Below are positions 13,801 to 24,965 of a DNA stretch of 64,000 nt, piece after piece (the first letter of the stretch is position 1; each line of letters starts with the position of its first letter). The position numbers and the translations under genes are program-made. The stretch covers positions 746,396 through 810,395 of the forward strand of contig VWZX01010707.1 of NCBI GenBank assembly GCA_013399015.1. Direction: 5' to 3'. This stretch comes from Galbula dea (taxonomy: Eukaryota; Chordata; Aves; Piciformes; Galbulidae). The notes beneath the pieces were generated by a model. The model saw only the letters and a program-made list of their open reading frames with translations, did not search any database and was not told where the DNA came from.

Positions 13801-15087
13801 TGCTACTCCCTTTCCAAGAAGGGATGCAAGCAGCCACACAGCTCAGTTCGCATCCCCCAGGAGCAACCAGACACAGCGTGCTTGGCGCTCAGTGTCTTCA
13901 GCATGGCAAGGGGGCACACCCTGAAGTGCTGGAGAGGTGATGGCAAGAGCCTCATTTCGGAGAACTGCTGAAAAGAAGACATGAACAGAGGAACATAAAG
14001 ACTCTTCCACTCCTGTCCATGGAGTACAGCTATGACTCATACAGTGTCTCATGGCTCCTGTTCCACTCTGTGGCTCCATTCCCACACAGTCCCCTCTGCA
14101 GGTGAGCAAAAGTGGCAAGGAGACCCGAGGTCTCTTTCCCCTGAGAAGAAGTGGGCAGGAAAAGCCAAGTTTTGTTTGCACCAAAGTACTCATCATTTGC
14201 AGATACAATATGTTGAATATTTTGGGTACCACCTTGTACCAAAATTTAAAGGCATTGATTAGCCAGAGGGGAGGCATGATGGATATGAAAGAAGAGAACA
14301 GAGCAGAGCTCTTGGCAAGCTGTTGTAGATTAGAAATAAAGCAGATAGGAACAGAGATGAGGCAAGTGCTTAAAAGAATTTTATTCAGGAGAAACAAGGG
14401 CTTGAAGTGACATTTGAGTATGGGAAAGAAATCAGTGTCAGTGGTTTCCACTGGTGTTCAGAGTGCTAAAAAGAGAAGTGGTTGCTGGACTCTGAACAGG
14501 AATCTGATGCTGAGCTCTCAGCTTCCTCCTGAATTGGATGAGAAACTATTCACTTGATCTATGAGCTCACTGGCAGAAGAGACCTTATTTTATAGAATTT
14601 CAAGGGTTTTTTGAAACAAATTGGTCTGTGAGTAGTGGAACTAATGTCTCGTAGTTTCCTGTGGGTCTGTGACCCTTACTTCACAGTCACTTCTCTTCTC
14701 CTTGCTCCTCCTAAAATGAAATAGTTGCAACAAGCACAACTCTTCCCTCCCTATATGCTCTAAGACTCCTCACTGGGCAGCAGTTAGGTATGTATATATT
14801 GGCTGATAAGCTAATGTCTACAGGGTCAGCCAGCACACACCCTCACTAGCCAGTTGGCTGGTAGCTGCATTTCTCTAATTAAGATCTCTGTCTCTTACCC
14901 ACCAATCGGTTTGCACAAAATTTAGTAAGGAAATTGGTAGCTTTCAAAAATGCTACCTTTCTGTCCTACATGAAATCAGGTAAAAGTTGTTGAGCTGGGC
15001 ATACAGATAGAATCTGAGGTAAGAAGGTTCTGTTGTATTTGCTTTGGATGTAGATGTAGGATGTCAGGCCAGGTTCTGGAATTCATT

Positions 15088-15106
15088 TCTCTCTCTCTCT
15101 TTCTCA
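15088..15106 (+). repeat. (CT)n pyrimidine tract
   Basis: A short CT dinucleotide run ends in TTTCTC. Confidence 0.8.
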
Positions 15107-15389
15107 GCTGTTTTTAACCTGGATGTGTTCTGCGATTTGTTTCCCACACAGCAAGGACACTGGTGCAGCTGAGAGGTGAGTGAGTGGTAGGAGAGGGGAA
15201 GGGAAAATCAGGGAATGCTTATGTTGGGACTGCTGCTGAAAGAAGGGCTCATCAAATGGTAGCCTTTCAGATCTCTATAATGTGGGGTTCCACACCACTG
15301 CATGGAAAAGTTGTGAAGATAAATATATTCATCATCTTAAAATGCTCTGATAGAGTGCAAAAAGAGCTAGAGAAATAAAGAAATCCTGG

Positions 15390-15470
15390 AGGGGAAAAAA
15401 AGAAAAAAACCCCAAACACAATAACAAAAACTAACAAACAAAAAAACCCAAAACAAACAAAAAAACCCAC
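15390..15470 (+). repeat. A-rich low-complexity tract
   Basis: A-runs alternate with short C-runs (AAAAACCC, AAACAAAC). An AATAAA lies just upstream at 15374-15379, but no gene-like sequence precedes it. Confidence 0.85.
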
Positions 15471-18400
15471 TGCGTGAAACAGTGGCCAGTTTTGAAATGT
15501 GATGTTTTCTGTTGTAGTTTGATATTGCAGTTCTGCCCCCATTCCTGTGTGTACATCTCAAGACATCCCTTTCCTAAGAAAAATCCTTTTTGTGGCAGCC
15601 CAGTCACTGTACAGAGTGCACATCAAGTCACAGGACCAACTCTAGAAACCCTTTATCTGAGTTCCTATCCATACACACCTAGGGCTTGGAAGAGCAAAGG
15701 TATTATCTAGAAAAAACAGAGGAAAAAGCTTCTTGAGTGGTAATTTGCAGAATGAGATGCCTAATTGTGAAGCATTTCTTTTCTTCAGTTAACTATAGAT
15801 TATTATAATGTGTGAGATCTGCCTTTTCTCCCTGTGTTCTGTTTAAGACATGAAAGGAAAAGAGGATTAAAAGGGAGAGATGGTATCATAAACAGCCCTT
15901 CAGGGTAGGTGGGAAAACAACAGTAACTCTCAAACAGAACACAGGGATGCCCTTAGGAAAAGGTTTTGAAAGTCTCCTGCATTTGAAAGTTAATGAGTAA
16001 ATAGATCTCAAACATTACTTTCAAGACTGACAATGCCAGCTTTAACATCTCAAGCATGCACCACAGCTGAGAAGAGACAAAGGGAATTTTTAACGGATAA
16101 TAAATGGACTAATATTTTTGGATGCAAAGCCACAAGCTGGTTAGTTCTGATGGGATGTGGGTTTGTTCTGTACTTCCTGACACAGCAGCTTTACTGTACT
16201 GGGTTTGTTTGCCTTACACTATCTTTTGATGAGGCAACACTTTTTCCTTTAAAAAGGAAAAAAAAAGGTGGTCTTAGTAAATAATCCTCCTTTGAGCCAC
16301 AGTAAATCCACTGGGTATAGAGTTAGCTGCTTTGGGGGGTTGTGTAGGACCAGACCATCTTGCTACTATCCTGTGATGCCTTGCTTAGATTGCTTGGTCA
16401 TCTCTGCCTTGCGGTGTTGCCAGATAACCTTGCATAGATATCCCCACACCGGTGAGAGGGTGGCAGGCAGGCAGCAACAGACCTTTCCACCAGCAGATAA
16501 CATCACAGGCACTACTAGCTCTTCTGCAGGTGTTCCTCCCTCACGTCTGGTGGATTCCGGAGGAGGCCCCAGACTTGACATCTCTCTTTGGACCAGACCT
16601 ATACTGTCCCATACTGTTGCACTTCAAATGAGCAAACTCTCAGTTACTGTATTATCAGATATCAGGCATATTGGAGGAAAGCTAGTCTTATTTAGAGCTT
16701 TTGTACAGTTCCTGTCACAGCCTGCTGACCCTCAGGGTCCTCTGCACGTGGCTGTCATGAGCATTCAGTAGCACCAATGGCTTCTACAAGCGTGATTATG
16801 CCTTTGTGACCACAGAAGGAGCCTCAGCAGGAATGCCCAAAAGCAGGTCTCCCTTTCCTTCTTCCAGAGCTGGCTGAATGCATAGACAAAGTCACCTCCT
16901 GAGACTGCAGACTTCCTGTTTGCTTGTACCTGCAGAGACTAGATGCTTCTGATACAAGCAGCTCATCTGTGCCTAGTGCCCTTGGTGCAGGGAAGAAGCT
17001 CTGCGCCTTGCTTATTCCCAGTAGCCCATGGATGGCAGAGTCACTAGATGAGGAAGAGGAAAGGGAAAAGGAGTGATCTTGCTGGAGAAGAGTGGTGGGA
17101 AGGATGTGTAGGTTAGAACAGAAATCTTGTGTTAAAGGAATTGGTATCAAGTAAGGGTTGGGAGACGCAGGGAAGGAGAGAAACAGAGAATTCCTGTTTT
17201 CAGCCAAATGCTGAGGCTATCAAAATCCCTGTACATATGGGAATGCCTTTACCTGCCTAGAATCATTCAAAACCCCACTGATCTTCTCCAGACCCTTTAC
17301 CCACTCAGGGTGCTCCAAACCATATCACCTGTTTCCAGCTGACTCTTGCTTAGCCTCACACCTCAGAAATGCATGGGCTGCTTCAGAAAACTTCTTCCTA
17401 CCCCCAGTTTCTCCCCAAACTCCTTTGCCATTACCACAACATTGACACAGGCCTGCCTACCCCAGTGTAAGATGCCAGCCTAAATAAAGGAGACAGAATC
17501 AGCTCCCTAAGCTTTAGACACGGAGACATGAGGGACCATGTGCCAGGCCTTGACAGAACACATTAGTAGCACCTCCACTCCCTTATCACAGGTCCTTTCC
17601 AGTTCGCTTACCGTATTCCTAAGGGTCAGCCACCACCTTCCAGTGCTTTCTCTGTTGTTAACACCCACTTAGTTTCTGCTCAGCCATTGTGTTCTACCTC
17701 TTCCAGAGCAAATAAAATCCCAGTCTGCTCACACCTTCATGCCAACCCCTCAGAGTAACAGGTTGTACTGCTTCTTGGAAAGTTCCCATCCTTCTCCCTG
17801 CACACAGCCTCTCAGCATGTGATGTCCTCACCTAGTGCATCACCTGTACCTCAGGGGAGGTGCCTGCACTCCTGCACAGATGAACTAAATCCCTGTCACT
17901 GCAAGCTTGAACAGTTCAACACCTGAGCAGGGTGGCTCATCTGTGCCCTCTTCCTCCCCTCTCAAGGCATTTTCAGTACATTCCCAGTCTCCTCCTCATT
18001 AGCTTCTGGGTTAGTCTTCCTTGAGCTTATCCCTATCTAAGTGACAGGCTGCCAAATAGGCACATAACTTTTCACTCGACTTCCAGCAGGGAATGCAGCT
18101 TTGAGCTGATATGGGCATGACTGAGGCCAGTTCTCCTGCCCTGTCAGTGATGACACCATGTGGGTTCTGCTCTGCTGTGCCTTCTCTTTACCCTCTGGAT
18201 GTTACCAACAGCAAAAATGCTAGCTTTATGCTATCCAAAAACAAGAACTCTGTTTAGCTCACCTTTCATATAGATACATACATAGCTATGTGCATATACA
18301 GGTGTATGCATATTTGCTCTACTGAATCCTGTCAAATTTCTGGCATCCTTCTTAGCAACTGGGCTGTGCAAGTACAGAAGGTAAAGGATATTGAGATGCT

Positions 18401-19624
18401 CTATGCGTTTATCAAGTGGGAGCCTGCTTGCACCAGTGGTCACGTTCAGTCCCATCCCTGGGCACTCAAAGCACACAGTCAACCACCATAAGGCTCAAGC
18501 CAAGCTTGTTGAGGCCCTCTGGAAAAACTCATGAGTTCAGCTTTCTTCTGGCTGATAAAGTCAGTATTGTGAAGAAACCAGAAATACGAGTCCTGCTCAA
18601 GAGCTGTGCTGTGCCCCAGGCAAGAATACAAACACAGGCTTCTCCATCCAAATAAAAGTGAAACAATCATTGCAGCCCCGGCTGGAAGGCCCTGCTTACT
18701 GGAGGTACATACAGTGTGTGGCTCCAAGGATGACAATGTGAGACTGGGGACAGGTAAAGCAAGGGAAATTAAATCCATTTGGATAAAGGGTTTGCTCATG
18801 GTGCAAAACCAGAAAGGAGTTTCAGCACTGTGCCTTCCCTAGGTGAAAATTAGGTTTTCTCCATGTCTCATTGTGTTCCACTCACCAATAATAACATTGA
18901 GTCAGCACAAGGTGAAACACAGGGGAAAGGAACTGCATGGGCAGGTGTATGCAGATAAGTAGATGGAAAAGGTGGGTGCTCAAATACTGTTATAGCAAGC
19001 ATTGTAGAAAGAGGGAGCATTTGAAAAGGGCTAGAAAAAATTCTAAACTCAAAATTCTTACAATGTATGAAATCAAATACAGAGCAAGGGTAGGTCTGTG
19101 ACTTTTCAGTGGGAGAAGGAAGCCCTTCAAGCTAAAAGCTGTGCTCCACTTCCCACTCTCATCCACAGCCCAAAGACTCAAGGCAAGCAGCAATATCAAG
19201 TGTGAAACATCAACCTTAGTGGACATCAATTTAGCAATCTTCAAATCCAAGCAAATGCCAAATACCATCACAGCCCAGGGGATGGCCAGTTTCCTAGCTT
19301 GTTTCCTGCTCCTTCTGTGCCTTGACTCATGCTAAACATGGATTTATTCTTCAGAAAAAGACGATTGGACTAAACAAAACAGTCCTGTTACCATCCCTGA
19401 AAAAATATACTCCAACATCCTTTCCCTTCAGTCCCCTCACAGCAATGCGGTACAAGGCATAAGTCATCTGTTCAAGTGTCCAACTCAGAAAAAAACCTCC
19501 AGAGACTCTAGTAAGTGTACTGATTTGACCTCCATTGACTGTAATGGTCAAGCTGCTCTCCAGGACTCACTGACACCTCTGAAAAACATCATGGATACAG
19601 CCAGAGACCAAAAGCCAGGCCTGT

Positions 19625-19943
19625 CAGTACTTATAGGGAGCCTATAAGAAAGATGGAGACAGTCTTCTTAGCAAGGACAGGGGGTAATGTCTTCAAACTA
19701 AAGGAGAGAAGATTTAGACTGGATAGAAGGAGGAAATTTTTCACAATGAAGGTGATGAAGCACTGGAACAGGTTTCCCAGAGAAGTCGTGGATGCCTCAT
19801 CCCTGGAAACATTCAAGGTCAGGTTGGACAGGGCTCTGAGCAGCCTGATCTAGTTATAGGTGTCCCTGCTTGCTGCAGAGGGGTTGAACTCGATGACTTC
19901 TAAAGAGCCCTTTCAACTGTAACCATTCTATGATTCTATAATG
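19625..19943 (+). mobile_element. CR1 LINE 3' fragment
   Basis: The plus strand encodes the conserved CR1 C-terminal block (RRKFFTMKV, HWNRFPREVVD, LETFKVRLD, at about 19720-19845), then a short 3'UTR with GGGGTTGAACTCGATGA. It ends in CCATTCTATGATTCTATAATG at about 19923-19943. It is strongly 5'-truncated. Confidence 0.93.
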
Positions 19944-22795
19944 CACTACAGAAAAGCAACAGGATCTGCAAGTGTCTGATGTCCTGCTATATCAGGGACT
20001 GTTTGGCAGATATTTCAGAGTGAACACATCTAGGCCCCTAACTCTATTCCTGTCCAGAACTGGTGTGTATTTTTTCTTGGACAGCGCCCAATATGCAGAG
20101 TTAGTGTTTTCCACACAAAAATGCCTGGTTGGTAAACTTCCAAGAAATTCTATTTCTGGTTCAATGAAGAATGGCAGCTTTCCATGGAACTTAATTTTCT
20201 TTCCTTCCATCCTCCTTTCTTCCTTCCCTCCTCCCCCAAAATAAGATTCCATTTTCATTTGGAAATGCTATCTGGATGTCAGACTTCAATTGCCCTGTTC
20301 TGTAGGATGTTGGATGGTTTCTTCAGTAGTCCTTATTTACCTTTATACTGGGTGAGGGGGGTGTGTTCCCATCTTTACCTTTTCATTGAACTGCTTTTCC
20401 TTCCTCTTGAAGAGAGTGGAGTGGAGGCTCTGCCACAGACTTGTGAAAATTTTCATGTTTTTTAACACTGCTGCTCTTCCTGAGGCTTTATGGTAATTTG
20501 TGACCATAAAGGATGAGGAGAAGAGACACAGCTATGGAGAAGCCACTGGAAAACACCACTCCATGGTCAGAATAAAGATCTGCTGGTGTGCCATCCCCTC
20601 AGAGCAGGAGAAACATGCAGATCTTCCAGGAAGCCTCTTACTCTCCTGCATTCCAGTTCACCTACTTCTGTATACAAGTAGTCCCACAGGCTGCAGAACA
20701 CGTCCTATATAGCTGAAATTTGCAGGAGCATGCCATCTCCTTACTGACTCCCACATTCTGATACATTTTTCTACCTTTTTTGTCCCATTTTGTGTCTCCA
20801 GAGTCCTCGGTGAGCAAGAACTGAGCTTCTTCCAAGATGTAATGATCCTTACTTGTTCAGTTTCTTACAAACGGAATCGCTTTGGGCAACAGCCAGGACT
20901 GCACTAAGGGCCAGGGACATACACAGGCGGCTTGAAATCACCTCAGCTTTGGGAAATCCTGCTGGGCTGTGAAAGCTGCCCACAAACCCAAATCATATCA
21001 AGCAAAGCCTGTCTGATAATTTTTTGGCACAATCCCAAAACTTATTGAACTGCTTTTCCATACAGATTATTTCCAGGTGGGTTATTAGGTCCTGTACTCC
21101 TTCCATCTTGTTGCCTCTTCCAGTTGAAAAGGGCATTCCTTAGAACAAGCTATTTTTGAAAGGAAAACAAACTTCTCCTTTATGTTTCTGGTTCCCCTAA
21201 CTAGAAGGATACCTTGCAAGACACAAAGTGTTCCTGACAAATAGCACAGAGATCTCACCTCTCCATAGTGCTTGTGCCCATACAGGACTCTCAGGTGGGG
21301 AGATAACCTGTATTTTCAGGAGCAGGTTGATGCTGGTATGAGTACCAGCATGAACAGTTATGCTAGTACAAAAGTACTCTCTGGTCAATCTGGTTTCCCT
21401 TCCTGTATTTTTATAGCAGCAACGCTGCAGCCACATTTGACTATGTGCTGCTTTAATTGTACAAGAAGAGTTAAAAGGAAAGAGCTGAGCCAAGCTTGTC
21501 CTTCAGCCGGCTTGCTGGCCAAGGCATGTGGTTCAGTGTGTGAGGAGGCAGGAGCCTGGCCCCATGCAGCTCTTGCAGCTTTGGGTATGCACACTTAATG
21601 CTGTTTTACATGTGTGCACACAAGATTCATCAATAAAGCTTAGCTTTGCCAGGAAAAGCTGAACCTGTATGAGGACCTCACGGTGCAAGACAGCAAAGCT
21701 TTGATTGCCTTCTGCCTAGGAAGGCTGGTTTGCTGCACTCCCTGTGATGGAAGAAACAAGCAGACCATTGGCTGACATTCTATTATTTTGTCCCATTGCA
21801 ATAATCTATGTCTAACATTAACAAGATTATTGAAAACGGATCCTAGTGTAAAATCTGCAGATCTATAACTAGATATTGCGTGGAAGAAGTGAGTAAAGAA
21901 AAGATGGTGTTTTCACTTGAAAATTGTCTAAAAAACAGTGGTTTATTGGTTAATTTGAGTCTTTGGTGTCTCTGCCACCACAGAAAATGAAGACAGAGCA
22001 GTATAAAACTCAGAGGTTTCTGTGAGTTAAAACAAACTGTTTCGCTTTGAGACACTTTCAGACAAGATGATTTTGACATTTGTCTTTGGAAAGAAATAAC
22101 CACCTGAGACCAGTAAAATCTGACCAGGCAGTGAGTGATTAGGTTTTGATGCAAAGCTGCTGGTGAGACCTCCCTCTCCAGGGAGGCCTGCCTCACCACT
22201 GGCTGCAGGGTGCACACACCAGCCAGGATCTCCTTCACACCACCACTGAGAAAAGGTAGGTGTTGATGGGAGCCCTGTCAGCTGTGTGCCACCTCAGCAA
22301 GTCTGTGCTCCTGACTGCAGCGAGGTGACAAGGGCTGCACCATCTCACAGGTGTGGTGCATTGGCATGACTCATGTTCACGCAGCCACACTGCACAGCTT
22401 TCTCCCAGTGCCCTTCCCCAGGCCGTGATCTTGGCAGCTCTCACTCCTGATACCTTCATCTGTTTCCTGAAGACAGCCCAGCCAGGCACCACTGCCTGTT
22501 GCTCATGGTTGCACCAGGCACTTAGCCAAAGCTCCTGCCCTTAGCCCACTCAAACTCAGCTCAGTCAGTGAGACTTGGTGAGACAGTATCAAAGCTGGTC
22601 TGGGCTGCAGAACAACCTAGGGACTGTGAGTCTTGGAAAAACTGAGGCATTATCAGCCCTACCAGAGCCTGCAGAGCCCCATGCGCTTGAGGGAGAGAAA
22701 AAACAAGGCAGGAGCTGTTGCAAAGACACAATTTTTCCTCCTAGTAAGTAGTAGAAAGCTCCACCCAAGTTTCGCTCTTCAGTCCCACTTTATAT

Positions 22796-22840
22796 TAAAA
22801 ACCAAACCAAACAAAACCAAACCAAGCCAAACCAAAATCC
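22796..22840 (+). repeat. (AACCA)n-like repeat
   Basis: Imperfect five-base units AACCA/AACAA extend for about 40 bp. Confidence 0.8.
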
Positions 22841-22937
22841 ATATTTGCTACTGTGTGTTGCCCTTGCTGATGTGTGACCCAGGCATGATGTTGATACCTA
22901 CTTTTTTTTATAGGATCAAATTCACAGTTGCTGTAGA

Positions 22938-22989
22938 AGCCTGTGTAACTTGTCAGAGCAATTCTCTACTCTGGCAAGTTACACAAGCT
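22938..22989. repeat. Near-perfect inverted repeat (hairpin)
   Basis: The arms 22942-22958 and 22969-22985 are 17 bp and complementary at 16 positions, with one T/G opposition. The loop is 10 nt. Three more pairs extend the stem (22938-22940 with 22987-22989) after one mismatch. It is not part of any recognised element. Confidence 0.85.
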
Positions 22990-23234
22990 GGGGAGCTTCT
23001 CCCTGCCCGAGGGTATCCTACCTATTTCTGCCTCCTCCCTTCATGCATGGCTCCTCCTCTCTGTCCTTTGGCAAAGGCATCAGCTGTTCTCATTTTTAGG
23101 AAACCAGGCAGAATTCTTTTAAGCTGCACTGTGGAGTTTGGTCAGAGGCTTCTGTGATGAGGCAGTAGTTTCTTCTAGCCTTTCTTTCCTTTGGAAGTGT
23201 TGCTTAAATAAAAGGGAAGGATAAACCTCCACTC

Positions 23235-23276
23235 AAAAAAAAAGAAGAAAAGGAAAAAAAAGGAAAAAAAGAAAAG
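23235..23276 (+). repeat. Polypurine A-rich tract
   Basis: A-rich sequence with scattered G, preceded by AATAAA at 23207-23212. Confidence 0.85.
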
Positions 23277-24573
23277 CTGGTCTTGCCAGCCTGCTGTGTG
23301 CTCTGTGTTTGATTTCTGCTCGCAGCCTGCACAGCTCTGCCTGTGCAGATCTGTCTAGTCATGTTGCGTGGCTTGACTGGATAGGGCTGTTTGCTTCAGG
23401 ACTGGTGTTTGTTACCAGCTTTCCTGAGGGATCAAATGTTACCCATGGTGGGGAGCAGGTCTTAGCTAAGGGACACCATTTTACTTAAGGGATGGAAATA
23501 ACCGTGGCCCCACTTGTAGTGTCTTTCTATGACCAGCACGCACTGCATTGGGCCAAGTCCCAGCTGCTTCTCAGGTCTCAGTAGTTGCTGTGAATAATGG
23601 AGAGAGCCTCTGCTTCAGTGACTGCCTGTGCTACAAGAGAAGGGACAAGCCTTTGAGATACCTTCACGATTCTCTGCTGCTAGAGTTGGCCAGGGACCAG
23701 GCCAGCACCTGATCTCAAATGAAGTATTTACAGTCCTGGAGCCCAGCCATAGGTGCATGGTTACACAGAGATGAATGGGAACCAGTGCTGTACCGTTTGT
23801 CTTCTATGACTTATGGATGCAGAAGATGAAAGACACAGTGTCAACACTACTGATCTCCTCAATTTGACACAAGTGTATGTGTACTTCCAGGTGATGAAAC
23901 ACACACTCTTCCTTGGATTTGACTTTCATTGCAAACAAACCTTTTGTTCACAGTAGCAGGTACCAAACTTTTTTATGGCCTTTAACTGCTCACATAGATG
24001 TTCCTAGCAGCCTGTGGTGGCCTCTCCACTCTTTCTTCAGAGCTCACTGCTGTTAGCTTGTTTGTACCTGCAGACATCACCACACTATGGAGACATTACA
24101 TGGTTTGTGAAATGGAGATCAGGTGAAATAGTCATACAGTGATTGTGAACTCTATCTCCTGGAGAAAATGTCTCTCTGCCCATCCAGGGCCACTCTGCAG
24201 AAAGCAAATGCACACCTTGGCCATATGACTAGGATACAAACTGTTGTACTCTCCCACTGCCCTGTGGCTTTAGCTGGGATGTTAAGCTGTGTAATTCTCA
24301 CTGGAAACAAACATACTATTTTCTTATAGGTGGTTTGGTTTGTTCTGTCAGACATAAAGCCTGGAGGTAACAGTGAACAAAGTGCTTGCTTTTCCTCCCC
24401 CTCTATGTTTCCTCTTTTCTGTAATTTACTACTCTACGTTCCTTCTTCTTAAAAAGGTAAATCTTTGATCATAATAATTTATCATGACCTCTTCTCATAC
24501 TGGATTTGAATAAGAAAGTCACAGACTCCAAAACCCATTACACCCTCCTTGAGTTGCCCTATTCTTTATAAAA

Positions 24574-24600
24574 AGGGGGGAAAAAAAAAAGAAAAAAATT
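24574..24600 (+). repeat. G6/A10 low-complexity run
   Basis: A G-run is followed by A10 and A7 runs. Confidence 0.8.
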
Positions 24601-24724
24601 ATGTTAGTGTTTTAAAACAAAATTATACAAACCAAAGAGGATATTTGGAAAAGCCATATTGCTTTTAATGATAGTTCAACCTGTCTTGGACCAGCAAAGT
24701 TCTTACTTTGATGCTTAAGTAGGA

Positions 24725-24965
24725 AATCAGAGGACCATAGAGTTGTTTGGGTTGGAAGAAACCTTCAAACATCTTCTAGTCCACCCCTCCAGCTGTGGGC
24801 AGGGACATTTTTCACTGGATCATCCAACACATTTGAACATTTCCAATGATAGAGCATCCACAACTTCTCTGGGCGACGTGTTACAGTGCTGGGGTGCCAA
24901 TCAGTATACATAACACACCCAAAATGTTTCTATTTCTAGTTGTTTCATTTTGCTGTACCATGGCC
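24725..24965 (-). mobile_element. CR1 LINE 3' fragment
   Basis: On the plus strand the reversed CR1 end reads ACCATAGAGTTGTTTGGGTTGG, then the usual GCATCCACAACTTCTCTGGG block near 24855. The right boundary is uncertain. The copy is old. Confidence 0.88.

Larger units (their letters stand above)
7844..19624. other. Intergenic, no gene recognised
   Basis: There are no recognisable coding exons or transposons. A patch at 9530-9690 has two TAATTA cores and reads like a conserved non-coding element, but I cannot prove it. Frames such as 16268-16771 (167 codons, plus) show no domain or compositional support. Confidence 0.6.
19944..24724. other. Intergenic, no gene recognised
   Basis: The region holds the hairpin at 22.94 kb and the AATAAA/A-rich end at 23.2 kb. 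No coding exon is supported. Confidence 0.6.

Noticed and set aside
15374..15470. AATAAA followed by an A-rich tract as a processed pseudogene tail
   Set aside because: The tract is mixed A/C low complexity and no gene-derived sequence precedes it.
16268..16771. 167-codon plus-strand frame
   Set aside because: No recognisable domain, splice context or biased codon use. Length alone is not enough in 64 kb of vertebrate DNA.
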